This document shows, one piece after another, positions 22,513 through 35,000 of a stretch of 64,000 nt of DNA (within the stretch, counting starts at the first letter, position 1; the number at the start of each line of letters is the position of its first letter). Below the pieces are notes generated by a model, which did no database searches, was not told where the DNA came from, and saw only the letters and a list, made by a program, of their open reading frames with translations. Position numbers and translations under genes: made by a program. Origin of the DNA: Dryococelus australis (taxonomy: Eukaryota > Arthropoda > Insecta > Phasmatodea > Phasmatidae); contig CM056993.1 of assembly GCA_029891345.1 (NCBI GenBank), forward strand, positions 227,610,424 through 227,674,423, given 5' to 3'.

Positions 22513-24759
22513 ATCATATCACTTTTTGGTTGAAGTTCTGTTTCTTATAATTTTTCTCATCTGTCCATATAATCATATGGATAAATCCCGTTTCTAATTA
22601 ATAAATCTACTTGATCTTTTGGGAAATGCTTTTGAGTATGAATCATTTGATCTTTACTTAAATTAGATGATACTTATTCTAAACTACTTGCCATAAATTT
22701 AAATGTGTCTATAAATCTCATTTTTAAATTTTCTGTTGCTATCCTAAAAACAATAAACTTTTCTTCATTTTTGACAATTAAATCTATGCGTTTTTCGTCA
22801 TATCCTAACTTTTTAATAAATAAATGAGTATCATTTCAGCTAAGTTATGAAAATAAATTGGAACAAAATTGGGTAATTTCAATTGTAAATTACAATTATT
22901 ACATACAGGGTTGATGAATTTTCCAGTTATTTTATCATGATGTACTTTTTTATCTGCCTTCGTATATTCACGTTAACACACAGTACATTTTGTAGATCTA
23001 TTATATACCAATTTTTCTTCTTTTGTAAGAGGATGCAGCGGTTCAATTTGCGACTGTATTTTCCAAATATCTTCTAATTCCCTTTTCATTGATCGTATAA
23101 ACATCGTATGTGCATTTGCTCCTCAATATACAATCGGAGGTCTACAATCACAATAACTAGAGACAATATAATAGCAAAAAACAGAAGCTTCATGTAATTG
23201 ACATTTCTTTGTATATTCATTCAACTTTAAATCAATTGCATTTATTTCTTCATTAGTAAGATTATATCTTTGCTTTAACATTTCTTTGTAAAAACCATTA
23301 TCAATATCATCTTCTGTGAAAACTGGATATTTTTGTATTAATTAAAATTTCTTTATTTCTCATGGATTTGGTTTAGTGGTTGATATTTTCTTTAGAGTTG
23401 ATTCATGTATTGTAAAAAGAACCTTCATTGTATGTTTGTAATTTTTAGAGCAGTCGTCTGTATGTTTATTTAATCTATCTTGAGAATGAAAGTATTGAAG
23501 ACACATATCACGTATATAAGTTTTGCCATTATGTTTAGTTTTTTGTGCATAAAGCAGCTTCGATAAAACTTTTATCCAACGCTAATGTGAGTTTTTATCA
23601 TCTTTGAAACAAAGTAAAATTATATGTTTTTCCTCTTTGTATTTGGTAAGTTTTAGTGGATATACTGTGGACTTACATTCTATAGAGAATATATTTATAG
23701 ATATATCAATTTGATTTTTTATTTTTGGTATATCATCAATTTTAATTCGATATTCATATCTATCTAATACTTTATCAATATTAAGCCCCACATTTTATAT
23801 TAATTTCTCTATCCAAATTTTTGTCTGCTGGAAACAATACAGGCTTTATTGCCCAAAGAATACATTTTTGGTCTTAATTTTTCACGTTTGTGCATGCTTT
23901 ATTGTTCTTAATCTCTTCTGGTAGATCAATACATGATGCTCCATTTAATTGATTATACGTATTTATAGCTAATTGTATTCAAATTACTCTATCTAAACCC
24001 CATCCTGAGCATCTTCTTTGAAATTCAGATAAATTTGTAAGTATTTCACTTTTTATGATTTTGTAAATCCTTTTAATTTCCACTTTATTCAACATTCTAT
24101 AGTTACATGATTGAAATGTAAATAATTCCACTTGGTTATTCTCTTGCTTGCGACAGTTAGTATATAACTTAATGTTAGTTTAAACACCTCTAAATTACCT
24201 ACGATGGTCACGTATTATCTCAAATACCTTATTTTTTATTGAAGTTAAAAATTGATTAGGCTGTACCAAATTGAAGGTATTTTCAATGTTATATATTGAT
24301 ATCCTACATTTAAAAAGTACATTAACTCTGTAATTTCTATTGCCTATTCTATTTATTTTGTTTATGAATACATTAGTTTAAATTATTTTTATCTTCTTCA
24401 TACAATTCATTGATATTGATATCTGATAAACGTAAATTTGTGAAGTTGCTTTTTGTTATCCATTCTGTTATCTGCTTACTTTTATTTCTAGGCTTTACAA
24501 ATACATTATTAGAGTATGGAAATATTTCTTTAAATTCATTTCTATCTTTTGAATATAGTTCTTTGATATTGGCATATGAATATGGTAAATTTGCAAAGTT
24601 TCTTTTTCTTTCTTCATTTATAATAAATGTTATAAGAGTGGAAATTAAATCAGGTTTTCTTAGATAGTACCAATATTTAATTTTATATCCTTTAGCTATA
24701 ATTCTCAAACCCCACCCTCTCTTTTCACTCAACACAATTGCTATGTTGCTCGCTGACAT
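22512..24759 (-). pseudogene. Provirus type-B DNA polymerase, N-terminal and exonuclease part
   Basis: Starts at ATG 24759 with an open 128-codon piece (MSASNIAIVLSEKRGWGLRI; to 24373). Then QRRCSGWGLDRVI near 24020, LNGASCIDLPEEIKN near 23930, CILWAIKPVLFPADKN near 23860, KYKEEKHIILL near 23630, RWIKVLSKLLYAQKTKHNGK near 23550, NPVCNNC near 22905, FHNLAEM (3'-5' exonuclease region) near 22835, and RNGIYPYDYMDR near 22585. This order is that of the protein-primed polymerase B of Mavericks. It stops near 22512 before the palm, so the catalytic DTD motif is missing. More than ten stops or frameshifts. Confidence 0.75.
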
Positions 24760-25015
24760 TTTAGCTTTATTAAGTTAGAAAAAAATTTCATTATAAAATG
24801 AAAAGTGAAAAATATGAGAATAATACAAATTGTGCAATAAAATAGAACAAGCGATTAAATGATTAATAATAATTAATAACCATATCGTTTTTAACTCGGT
24901 AACATCTTGTTAAGACAACAGTGCTCAAGATATTCACTAAAACATTTTTTACATATAGTTGTATGTTTGTACTTACAGATTTTATTATAAGAAAATCATT
25001 TTTTAAATATTTATT

Positions 25016-25347
25016 TTAATTACATACTGTAAATGTCTTTGTTCGGTAATTATCGTGTTGAATTTCATTTAGAATACTTACTACTCTATTGTGCGCTTTG
25101 ATGTTTGTATGCTTTTCTAGTTGAGTATTATAAAGATATTTCCCACATTCGCATAGTACTTCCTCTCTTTTTAAGGTAAAACGTGTTCTATCATATTCTC
25201 TATTACATTTTTTTACAGGTGGTTAAATTGTTTATCTTTTGTGTGTTTATGCGATGGAAAACCTTCTATGTTTAATACTTCGCCACACTTGTTGCATTAC
25301 TTACATTTTGTATTATTTTCCATGTCATAAGAGAGCATAGATTCCAT
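25016..25347 (-). pseudogene. Provirus two-finger C2H2-type zinc-finger protein
   Basis: ATG at 25347. First finger: CNKCGEVLNIEGFPSHKH (after a stop at codon 17 in place of a finger residue). The frame slips in an A-run near 25210, then reads EYDRTRFTLKREEVLCECGK with LEKHTNIKAH, a second Cys/Cys-His/His finger, and TAA at 25016. About 110 codons. DNA or RNA binding is expected from the fold. It lies upstream of the polymerase gene on the same strand, in the right-hand part of the element. Confidence 0.55.
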
Positions 25348-25430
25348 TTTATTTATAAGGAAAGAAATTTATTAAGATAAAGAAAAAATAGCGCAGTGCA
25401 CTAATTTTTCTTTTCTTTTAATACTTTTTT

Positions 25431-25719
25431 TCCTTATAAAGAATACAAATTGGAATCACTTATAAACAAGTTGAACAATTCATATGAACTGACTAAACTA
25501 TAAGAGCTTGAAATTATTAAAAAGTATGTTGCTACAGAAATTCAAATTTATGAAACTAAATATTGTAAAAAAATTAATTATATTCTAGATGGTTAGTACA
25601 AAATTACTTTACCAGCTCGCTATGTAAATATGTTTGATAAAAATTCTTTTAAATTTATAAATGAGAAACAAGATTTTATAGCATATAAAGGTTTAAAGGA
25701 AATGACAGAAAAACTATAA
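25431..25719 (+). pseudogene. Provirus small right-end ORF
   Basis: One frame, interrupted by only two stops, reads LESLINKLNNSYELTKL, ELEIIKKYVATEIQIYETKY, then YKITLPARYVNMFDKNSF and DFIAYKGLKEMTEKL before TAA at 25719. About 95 codons, coiled N-terminal half. It is squeezed between the zinc-finger gene and the right terminal repeat. No family name known to me; the preserved frame shows it was a real gene. Confidence 0.45.
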
Positions 25720-25734
25720 ATGATATAGAATTCT

Positions 25735-26138
25735 CTTAAAAACTCTAAATTCTATTGATTTGACTTAAATTTAAATGATTTTCGATTAAATTTGGTTGAT
25801 TTAGATTGCTAGCTTGATAAATTAACGTTTCTAGAAAACATGAAAAAGTAGCTTTAAATCGAAATATCTACTTGATTTTGGCTTAAAATCCCCCTGATTT
25901 CTAAATTAATAGGAATCCTGCACGTCCATTTCTGAGAAAATTGAAAATTTGCATGATTTATAGCTTAAATTTACATGATTTTGGCTCAAATTTCCCTGTT
26001 TTTTGTATCGAAAATTGATGTTTCTATAAACATGAAAAAGTTGCTTGAAAACGATCAAATTACTTGATTTTGGTACTAAATTGCTTGATTTTTTGATGAA
26101 AATATGAGGTGAGCGAGCTCTCTCGTTATTTATCAACT
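25735..26138 (-). repeat. Right terminal inverted repeat of the provirus
   Basis: Partner of 15887-16280. The terminal CT is followed at once by the TTCGGG duplication. Confidence 0.9.
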
Positions 26139-26144
26139 TTCGGG
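26139..26144. repeat. Right target-site duplication TTCGGG of the provirus
   Basis: Identical to 15881-15886. Confidence 0.9.
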
Positions 26145-28739
26145 TACGATGTGGTCGGCTCTGTTCTACCGATTCTAGTCGAAGTGGGAATATGTCTTTC
26201 GGCCACGACTTCAGCTGTTTGATTTTGACTGAACTTGCAACATTTCAGATGAACGGTGAGCTGTATATTTTCTTGAGGCCTACTCTAGAGTGGAATCTTT
26301 CAGAAGAGCAAATACACGTAAGCAATCTTAGATAGTGATTTCATTTTTTTTTTCGCTAATTATCTTTTACCTTCGTTCCTAACAGCTATATGCGGCAATT
26401 ACGCATACCAACTTAGGCGAAATTGGAATTGCAATATTTTAAAGTGGATGTTGATAGAATTGAGCCCACAGCCTGCCTCATTTAGACTGCAAAATTAATT
26501 ATAAATCGTTTTTAGTTGCAAAACCACCTTACAGCCAGAAGTCACGTAAAGACCAAATAGAAATATTTATTTTGCAACGTTGGTAGAGCAGCTGTGCATA
26601 CATAAATTAAAAGGTATTTTATATTTCCCGGGTGTTAATTTTTCTGGTATTCAAGAGAAATGAGGGTCCCGGTTTTGACTTATTTTTAAAATTTTGGCAT
26701 TCATTTTCTTCATACAGCGAAGGTCTGCCAGTAAACACACGTTCCTGTTAATCCTTACAGTCCACAGGGTATTAAGATATTAATATACAAGTAGATATAT
26801 TTTTCACACAAACCGTTTACATCATTAGAGGTCACAAAAGACTTATTAAAACATACAAGACCAATTTTATATTCCTACGAGTGTCACAATTAATTGCTAT
26901 ATAGAAATGGTGTTGTATAGCCTCAAGAAAGTTCGTTTTCATAAATCACGTCAGTTTGTATACTCTGCAACCTAGACTTATCCCAAGTTATTGTTAGGCA
27001 CAATAAGCAGATGTTTACCGGCACATTTATGTAAAATTGTGGCTGAAATAATCATGCGTTTTTTTTACGAAATTTCATAGTGAAATTTCAATTTTTGAGG
27101 TTATAGAAATCAGTTTGTCGTAACTCTGAAATATATTACTAATATCAGAGAGATATTAAACGTCCTGTTTTGGTCACAACACGCATATTATGTAAACTTT
27201 AATATAGGTACAGTAAAGAGTAGAATAGATGAATAGTTGACACAATTCTGAGTCGAAAATAGCTCTCCGAGAACCTTCAGGACCAAGTTATTTTCCACAG
27301 CAATAATTATTTATGACAGCTTGTGGTTCATTGTCTTGGCTGATGACTTATGAAACTTCCTCTCTTCCAAGAGAATAAGAATGCGGTACAATTTGGAACT
27401 GTTGCGTGAAATAATTTTATGAATCATTACAGAGAATAAATACAACTGACGACGAACAAACGTCACAAGTACTTAATGTTAAATTTTATTTAGTAAAATA
27501 GAGGCACTGATATATTTAGAGCGAGAGTTGTAAATCAGTATGTGTGGCACATAGTATGCCTTCGTCCGTGGGTTTTAGTAAGTAGCAGGAACGTGGGAGA
27601 CATACTTCCACCCCGGTAGTAATGGCCGTATAGGTCTAACTTATACAGATATTCAACAGCTGACAAACTGCATAATATGTACTCAATTAAATTTATCGTA
27701 AACTTACCATTTATCTGAATACGCGTACTGATAATGCTTGAATGGTAAAACTTCTGCCCGTATATCCACGTTGGGTTACCTACATTTGCTCTGGAACGAG
27801 TTAAATTCGTGATAAAGTTCCAACAATGAAAATTTGCTTTTTAATATTTGCAGCCAGGTGTACGGCAAAGTTTTCCGAACAATATGTAAGTTAAAAACTA
27901 CAATCACAGTTTAAGAAGTTTACTGAAAAATTGGACTGTGTAAATAGAGAGCAAATTTTACCCCTTAAAGTACAAATTGAGAGAATTCTGCATGATTTGA
28001 GTACTACTACCATTCCTAGACACTGCGAAAATATTCCTGCATATTATTTGGTAGGTATAACGATGCATAGCAACGACTGTTTCACAATTCCAACCAGGAA
28101 ATCATCCTACCTTACTGAAACCTAGGAATTCGTAATCTATTAGTTTCCTATAACTACCGTTTCAGCTGCAACTCCTATTTGCACAGTAAAATGAGCACAC
28201 TTTCTTATAACATCTGTTCCCTTTCTTAGTTAGACTAGCATCTGTCTGTTCTTCCATTATTCTCTTCGCTTTACCTTAGCATCGCTTACCCCCTAACATT
28301 TTCATCACCTAAGGCATCACTACTCGATAACTTCTACTAAATAAAAATAATCCTTTACATACAGAGAGTATTTAAAGAAATATATAGTCGAAAAATAACT
28401 AAATAATAGAATTTCAATAATATATTGTGTGGGTGTCACAAACGCACATTGTTGTAAACTTTGCAATAAATATTTGAAATGCAGAGAGAGTAAAAACATT
28501 ATAATTGTTGAAAACAATTAATTTATATTTGTGCATCGTTAATGTTATGCTTTCAAAGAGATATTCTAAGTCAGAGTATCTGAATAGTAAAAATATTGTT
28601 GAGATGAGGTTAATTCATGTTACTGAATCTTTACAAATAAACTAAATAGAAGTGCTGTCTGCTATTTTCGAATTTTCCACTTTTAATTATTTTTTCATAT
28701 ATCATATTTGATTACTAAGACATATCTAATGTTACCTTT
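26145..28739. other. No recognisable gene
   Basis: AT-rich. The plus ORF 27931-28125 has no motif. I find no transposon ends. Confidence 0.5.
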
Positions 28740-29032
28740 ATTCTTGTCTCTCTGTCTGTCCGATCGGATTTAACTAGAAAACCACTGAACGTATCAACAT
28801 GAAATTTAAATAGTGAATAGAAGATAACTCACGGATTAACTTAATATTTGTTTAATTGTGATATATCAAACGGTCCCGAAAATATGATAGTGATCAGGGA
28901 TGAACAAAGGTACTGGATTAAGCTTTTTTCGGATTAATGCATAAACAAAAGCACTGTTAAAGTATTTCCGTCCTTTCTCCCTTCTTTTTTGTCTATGTTT
29001 GTCTATGGATTATCCTCCTTTCCTTCCCAAGA
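28740..29032 (+). repeat. Dispersed-repeat head adjoining the satellite array
   Basis: Contains CTGTCTGTCCGATCGGATTT and AAAACCACTGAACG, sequence typical of widespread insect interspersed repeats, and leads directly into the first satellite unit. A comparable but not identical repeat adjoins the outpost at 2219-2440. Confidence 0.4.
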
Positions 29033-32000
29033 GACGTAGTGGCTCGGTGGCTAGAACTATTCCCAGTCGGCTCTCCGTGTCTTAGAGGATAGACATACAT
29101 CAAGGGGGTCCACAGTGGTTCGGTGCCAATAGCGATGAAAAACGGGGCCGCAGTGGCTCAGTGCCTAGAGCGATACCAAGTGGGGACGCAGTGTCTCAGT
29201 TGCTAGAGCTATTCCCAGTGAAGCCTCCATGTCTTAGTGGATAGAAATTCATGAAGTAGGTCCACAGTGTTTCAGTGCCTAGAGCGATACCAAGTGGGGC
29301 CGCAGTGGATCAGTAGGTAGAGCTATTCCCAGTCGGCCCTCCGAGTCTTAGTTGATAGAAATACATCAAGTGGGGTCTCATTGGCTAAGTAGCTAGAGCG
29401 ATACCAAGTGGGGCCGCAGTGGCACAGTGGCAAGAGCTATTTCCAGTGCGACCTCCGCGTCATAGTGGATAGAAATACATAATAATGTGGGTCCACAGTG
29501 GTTCAGTGCCTAGAGCAATACTAAGTGGGGCCGCAGTGGCTCAGTGGCTAGAGCGATACCAAGAGGGGCGGCAGTGGCTCAGTGGCTAGAGCGATACCAA
29601 GTGGGGACGCAGTGTCTCAGTTGCTAGAGCTATTCCCAGTGAAGCCTCCATGTCTTAGTGGATAGAAATTCATGAAGTAGGTCCACAGTGTTTCAGTGCC
29701 TAGAGCGATACCAAGTGGGGCCGCAGTAGATCAGTAGCTAGAGCTATTCCCAGTGGGGCCTCCGTGTCTTAGTTGATAGAAATACATCAAGTGGGGTCTC
29801 AGTGGCTAAGTAGCTAGAGCGATACCAAGTGGGGCCGCAGTGGCTCAGTAACTAGAGCGATATCAAGTGGGGCCGCAGAGTCTCAGGGGCTAGAGCGATA
29901 ACAAGTTTGGGCCGCAGTGGCTCAGTTGATACAGCGATGCCAAGTGCGGCCGCAGAGGCGCAGTAGCTAGAGAGATACCAAGTGGGGCCTCTGTGTCTCA
30001 CTGGCTAGAGCGATACCAAGTGGAGACGCTGTGGCTCAGTGCCTAGAGAGACACAAAAAGGGGCCGCAGTGGCTCAGTGCCTAGAGCGATACCAAGTGGG
30101 GCCGCAGTGGCTCAGATGCTACAGAGATACCAAGTGGAGCGCAGTGGCTCAGTGGCTAGAGCGATTCCAAGTGGGGCCGCAGTGGCTCAGATGCTACAGA
30201 GATACCAAGTGGAGCGCAGTGGCTCAGTGGCTAGAGCGATTCCAAGTGGGGCCGCAGTGACCTAGAGATTAGAGCGATACGAAGTGGGGCCGCAGTGGCA
30301 CAGTGGATAGAGCGATACCAAGTGGGGCCGAAGTGGCTCAGTAGCATGAGCGATATCAAGTGGGGCCACAATGGCATAGTGGCAAGAGCGATACCAGGTG
30401 GGATTGCAGCGGGTCAGTAGCTAGAGCGATACCAAGTGGGGCCGCATTGGCTCCGTGAATAGAGCGATGCCAAATGGGCAGCAGTGGCTCAGTGGCTAGA
30501 GCGATACCAAGTGGGGCCGCAGTGGCTCAGAGGCAAGAGAGATACCACGTGGAGCGCAGTGGCTCAGTGGCTAGAGCGACCCCAAGTGGGGCCGCAGTGA
30601 CCTAGTGATTAGAGCGATAACAAGTGGGGCCGCAGTGGCTCAGTGGCTAGAGCGATACCAAGTGGGGTCGTAGTGGCTCAGTGGCATGAGCGATATCAAG
30701 TGGGGCCACAATGGCCCAGTGGCAAGAGCGATACCAGGTGGGGTTGCAGTGGCTCAGTAGCTAGAGCGATACAAGTGGGGCCGCAGTGGCTCATTGAATA
30801 GAGCGATGCCAAATGGGGCCGCAGTGGCGCAGTGGCTAGAGCGATAACAATTAAGGCCGCAGTGGCTCAGTGGCTAGAGCGATACCAAGTGGAGACACAG
30901 TGGCTCAGTGGCTAGAGCGGTAGCAAGTGGGGCCGCGGTGGCACAGTGGATAAGAGCTATACCAAGTGGGGTTGTGCGGCTCAGTTGATAGAGCGATACC
31001 AAGTAGGGCCGCAGTGGCTCAGGGGCTAGAGCGATACCAAGTGGGGACGCAGTGACTCAGTGGCTAGACTGATGCCAAGTGGGGCCGCAGTGGCTCAGCG
31101 GCTAGAGCGATACCAAGTGGGGACGCAGTGGCACAGTTGCTAGAGCTATTTCCAGTGGGGCCTCCGTGTCTTAGTTGATAGAAATACATCAAGTGGGATC
31201 TCAGTGGCTAAGTAACTAGAGCGATACCAAGAGGGGCCGCAGTGGCTCAATAACTAGAGCGATACCAAGTGGGATTGCAGAGGCTCAGTGGCCAGAGCTA
31301 TTTCCAGTGCGGCCTCCGTGTCATAGTGTATAGAAATACATAATAATGTGGGTCCACAGTGGTTCAGTGCCTAGAGCAATACCAAGTGGGGCCACAATGG
31401 CCCAGTGGCAAGAGCGATACCAGGTGGGGTTGCAGTGGCTCAGTAGCTAGAGGGATACAAGTGGGGTTGCAGTGGCTCAGTGAATAGAGCGATGCCAAAT
31501 GGGGTCGCAGTGGCTCAGTGGCTAGAGCGTTACCAAGTGGAGACGCAGTGACTCAGTGGCTAGAACGGTAGCAAGTGGGGCCGCAGTGGCACAGTGACTA
31601 GAGCTATACCAAGTGCAGTTGTAGCGGCTCAGTTGATTGACCGATGCCAAGTGGGGACGCAGTGGCTCAGTGGCTAGAGCGATACCAAGTGCTGACGCAG
31701 TGGCTCAGTTGCTAGAGCTATTCCCAGTGGAGCCTCCATGTCTTAGTGGATAGAAATTCATGAAGTGGGTCCACAGTATTTCAGTGCCTAGAGCGATACC
31801 AAGTGGGGCCGCTGTGGATCAGTAGCTATAGATATTCCCAGTGGGGCCTCCGTGACTTAGTTGAAAGAAATACATCAAGTGGGGTCTCAGTGGCTAAGTA
31901 ACTAGAGCGATGCAGAGTGGGGCCGCAGAGTCTCAGTGGCTAGAGCGATACCAAGTTTGGGCCGCAGTGGCTCAGTTGATAGAGCGATGCCAAGTGGGGC

Positions 32001-35000
32001 CGCTGAGGCGTAGTGGCTAGAGCGATACCAAGTGGAGCCACGTTGGCTCAGTGAATAAAGCGAAGCCAAATGCGGCAGCAATGGCTCAGCGGCTAGAGCG
32101 ATAATAAGTGGGGCCGCAGTGGCTCAGTGGCTAGAGCGATACCAAGTGGGGCCGCAGTGGCGCCGTGGCTAGAGCGATACCAAGTGGGGCCGAGTGACCT
32201 AGTGATTAGAGCGATAACAAGTGGGGCCGCAGTGGCACAGTGGCTAGAGCGATACAAGTGGGGCCGCATTGGCTCAGTGAATAAAGCGATGCCAAATGGG
32301 GCTGCAGTGGCTCAGTGGCTAGAGCGATACAATAAGGGGCCGCAGTGGCTCAGTGGCTATAGCGATACCAAGTGGAGCCACGTTGGCTCAGTGAATAAAG
32401 CGAAGCCAAATGGGGCAGTAATGGCTCAGCGGCTAGAGCGATACCAAGTGGGGAGGCAGTGGCTCAGTGGCTAGAGCGATACCAAGTGGGGCAGCAGTGG
32501 CGCCGTGGCTAGAGCGATACCAAGTGGGGCCGCAGTGACCTAGTGATTAGAGCGTTAACAAGTGGGGCCGCAATGGCACAGTGGTTAGAGCGATACAAGT
32601 GGGGCCGCAGTGGGTCAGTGAATAGAGCGATGCCAAATGTGGCAGCAGTGGCTAGAGCGATACAATAAGGGTCCGCAGTGGCTCAGTGGCTAGAGCGATA
32701 CCAAGTGGAGCCGCATTGGCACAGTGAATAAAGCGATGCCAAATGGGGCTGCAGTGGCTCAGTGGCTAGAGCGATACAATAAGAGGCCGCAGTGGCTCAG
32801 TGGCTAGAGCGATACCAAGTGGAGCCGCATTGGCTCAGTGAATAAAGCGATGCCAAATGGGGCTGCAGTGGCTCATTGGCTAGAGCGATACCAAGTGGGG
32901 CCGCAGTGGCTCAGTGGCTAGAGCGATACCAAGTGGGGCCGCATTGGCGCCGTGGCTAGAGCGATACCAAGTGGGGCCGCAGTGACCTAGTGATTAGAGC
33001 GATAACAAGTGGGGCCGCAGTGGCACAGTGGCTAGAGCGATACAAGGGGGGCCGCAGTGGGTCAGTGAATAGAGCGATGCCAAATGGGGCAGCAGTGGCT
33101 AGAGCGATACAATAAGGGTCCGCAGTGGCTCAGTGGCTAGAGCGATACCAAGTGGAGCCGCATTGGCTCAGTGAATAAAGCCATGCCAAATGGGGCAACA
33201 TTGGCTCAGTGGCTAGAGCGATACAATAAGGGGCCGCAGTGGCTCAGTGGCTAGAGCGATACCAAGTGGAGCCGCATTGGCCAGTGAATAAAGCGATGCC
33301 AAATGGGGCTGCAGTGGCTCAGTGGCTAGAGCGATACAATAAGGGGCCGCAGTGGCTCAGTGGCTAGAGCGATACCAAGTGGGGCCGCATTGGCGCCGTG
33401 GCTAGAGCGATACCAAGTGGGGCCGCAGTTGCTAGCTCGATCCCAAGTGGGGCCGCAGGGGCCCAGTGATTAGAGCGATACCAAGTGGGATTGCAGTGGC
33501 TCAGTAGATAGAGCTATTCCTAGTGGGGCCTCAATGTCTAAGTGGATAGAAATACAACAAGTGGGTCCACAGTGATTCTGTGCCTAGAGCGATACCAAAT
33601 GGGGCGGCAGTTGCTCAGTGGCTAGAGCGATACCAAGTGGAGACGCAATGGCTCAGTGGCTATAGCGGTACAATTGGGGCCGCGGTGGCACAGTGGCTAG
33701 AGCTATACCAAGTGGGGTTGTAGCGGCTCAGTTGATAGAGCGATACCAATTGGGGCCGCAGTGGTCTCAGTGGCTAGAGCGATACCAAATGGGGATGCTG
33801 TGGCTCAGTGCCTAGAGCGATACAAAAAGGGGCCGCAGTGGATCAGTGGCTAGAGCGATACCATGTGGGGCCGCAGTGCCTCAGTGCCTAGAGCGATACC
33901 AAGTGGGGTCGCAGTAGCTAGAGCGATACCAAGTGGGGCCGCAGTGTCTCAGCTGCTAGAGCGATATCATGTGGGGTTGCAGTGGCTCAGTTGATAGAGC
34001 TATACCAAGCGGGGCCGCAGTGGCTCAGTGGCTAGATCGATACCAATTGGGGCCGCAGTGGTCTCAGTGGCTAGAGCGATACCAAGTGGGGCCGCTGTGG
34101 CTCAGTGCCTAGCGCAATACAAAATGGGGCCGCAGTGGATCAGTGGCTAGAGTGATACCATGTGGGGCCGTAGTGCCTCAGTGCCTAGAGCGATACCAAG
34201 TGGGGCCGCAGTAGCTAGAGCGATACAAATTCGGGGACGCAGTGGCTCAGCGGCTAGAGCAATACCAAGTGGTCACGCAGTGGCACAGTTGCTAGAGCTA
34301 TTCCCAGTGGGGCCTCCGTGTCTTAGTTGATAGAAATACATTTAGTGGGGTCCCAGTGGCGAAGTAGCTAGAGCGATACCAAGTGGGATCGCAGTGGCTC
34401 AGTGGCCAGAGCTATTTCCAGTGCGGCCTCCGTGTCATAGTGGATAGAAATACATTATAATGTGGGTCCACAGTGGTTCAGTGCCTAGAGCAATAACAAG
34501 TGGGGCTGCAGTTGCACAGTGGCTAGAGCGATACCAAGTGAGGTCGTAGTGGCTCAGTGGCATGAGCGATATCAAGTGGGGCCACAATGGCCCAGTGGCA
34601 AGAGCGATACCAGATGTGATTGCAGTGGCTCAGTAGCTAGAGCGATACCAAGTGGGGCCGCATTGGCTCAGTGAATAGAGCGAGGCCAAATGGGGCAGCA
34701 GTGGCTCAGTGGCTAGAGCGATACAATAAGGGGCCGCAGTGGCTCAGTGGCTTGAGCGATACCAAGTGGAGCCGCATATGCTCAGTGAATAAAGCGATGC
34801 CAAATGGGGCTGCAGTGGCGCAGTGGCTAGAGCGAGACAATAAGGGGCCGCAGTGGCTCAGTGGCTAGAGTGATACCAAGTGGAGCCGCTTTGGCTCAGT
34901 GAATAAAGCGATGCCAAATGGGGCTGCAGTGGCTCTGCGGCTAGAGCGATACCAAGTGGGGCCGCAGTGACTCAGTGGCTAGAGCGATACCAAGTGGGGC

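Larger units (their letters stand above)
15887..26138. mobile_element. Maverick/Polinton-like (adintovirus-like) endogenous provirus, complete ends, defective
   Basis: The element is 10,252 bp. It starts AGTAGATACATAATGAGAGA and ends, read inward from the right, AGTTGATAAATAACGAGAGA. It is flanked by the perfect TTCGGG duplication and has ~0.4 kb terminal inverted repeats. Recognisable cargo: integrase (DDE, retrovirus-like), protein-primed-type DNA polymerase B, adenain-like cysteine protease, parvovirus-like phospholipase A2, pX-like protein, structural proteins and a zinc-finger protein. Polymerase plus integrase plus protease define the Maverick/Polinton group; PLA2 plus pX-like proteins point to adintoviruses. 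Every gene is broken. A LINE sits inside (20914-22250), and both integrase and polymerase lost their 3' halves. I could not find an FtsK-type ATPase; it may have gone with the deletion. Confidence 0.9.

Noticed and set aside
30039..34868. ORFs of 60-115 codons inside the satellite (VAQWLERY-type repeats)
   Set aside because: 38 is not a multiple of 3, so the frame rotates each unit. The ORFs are by-products of a repeat that lacks stops in some frames.
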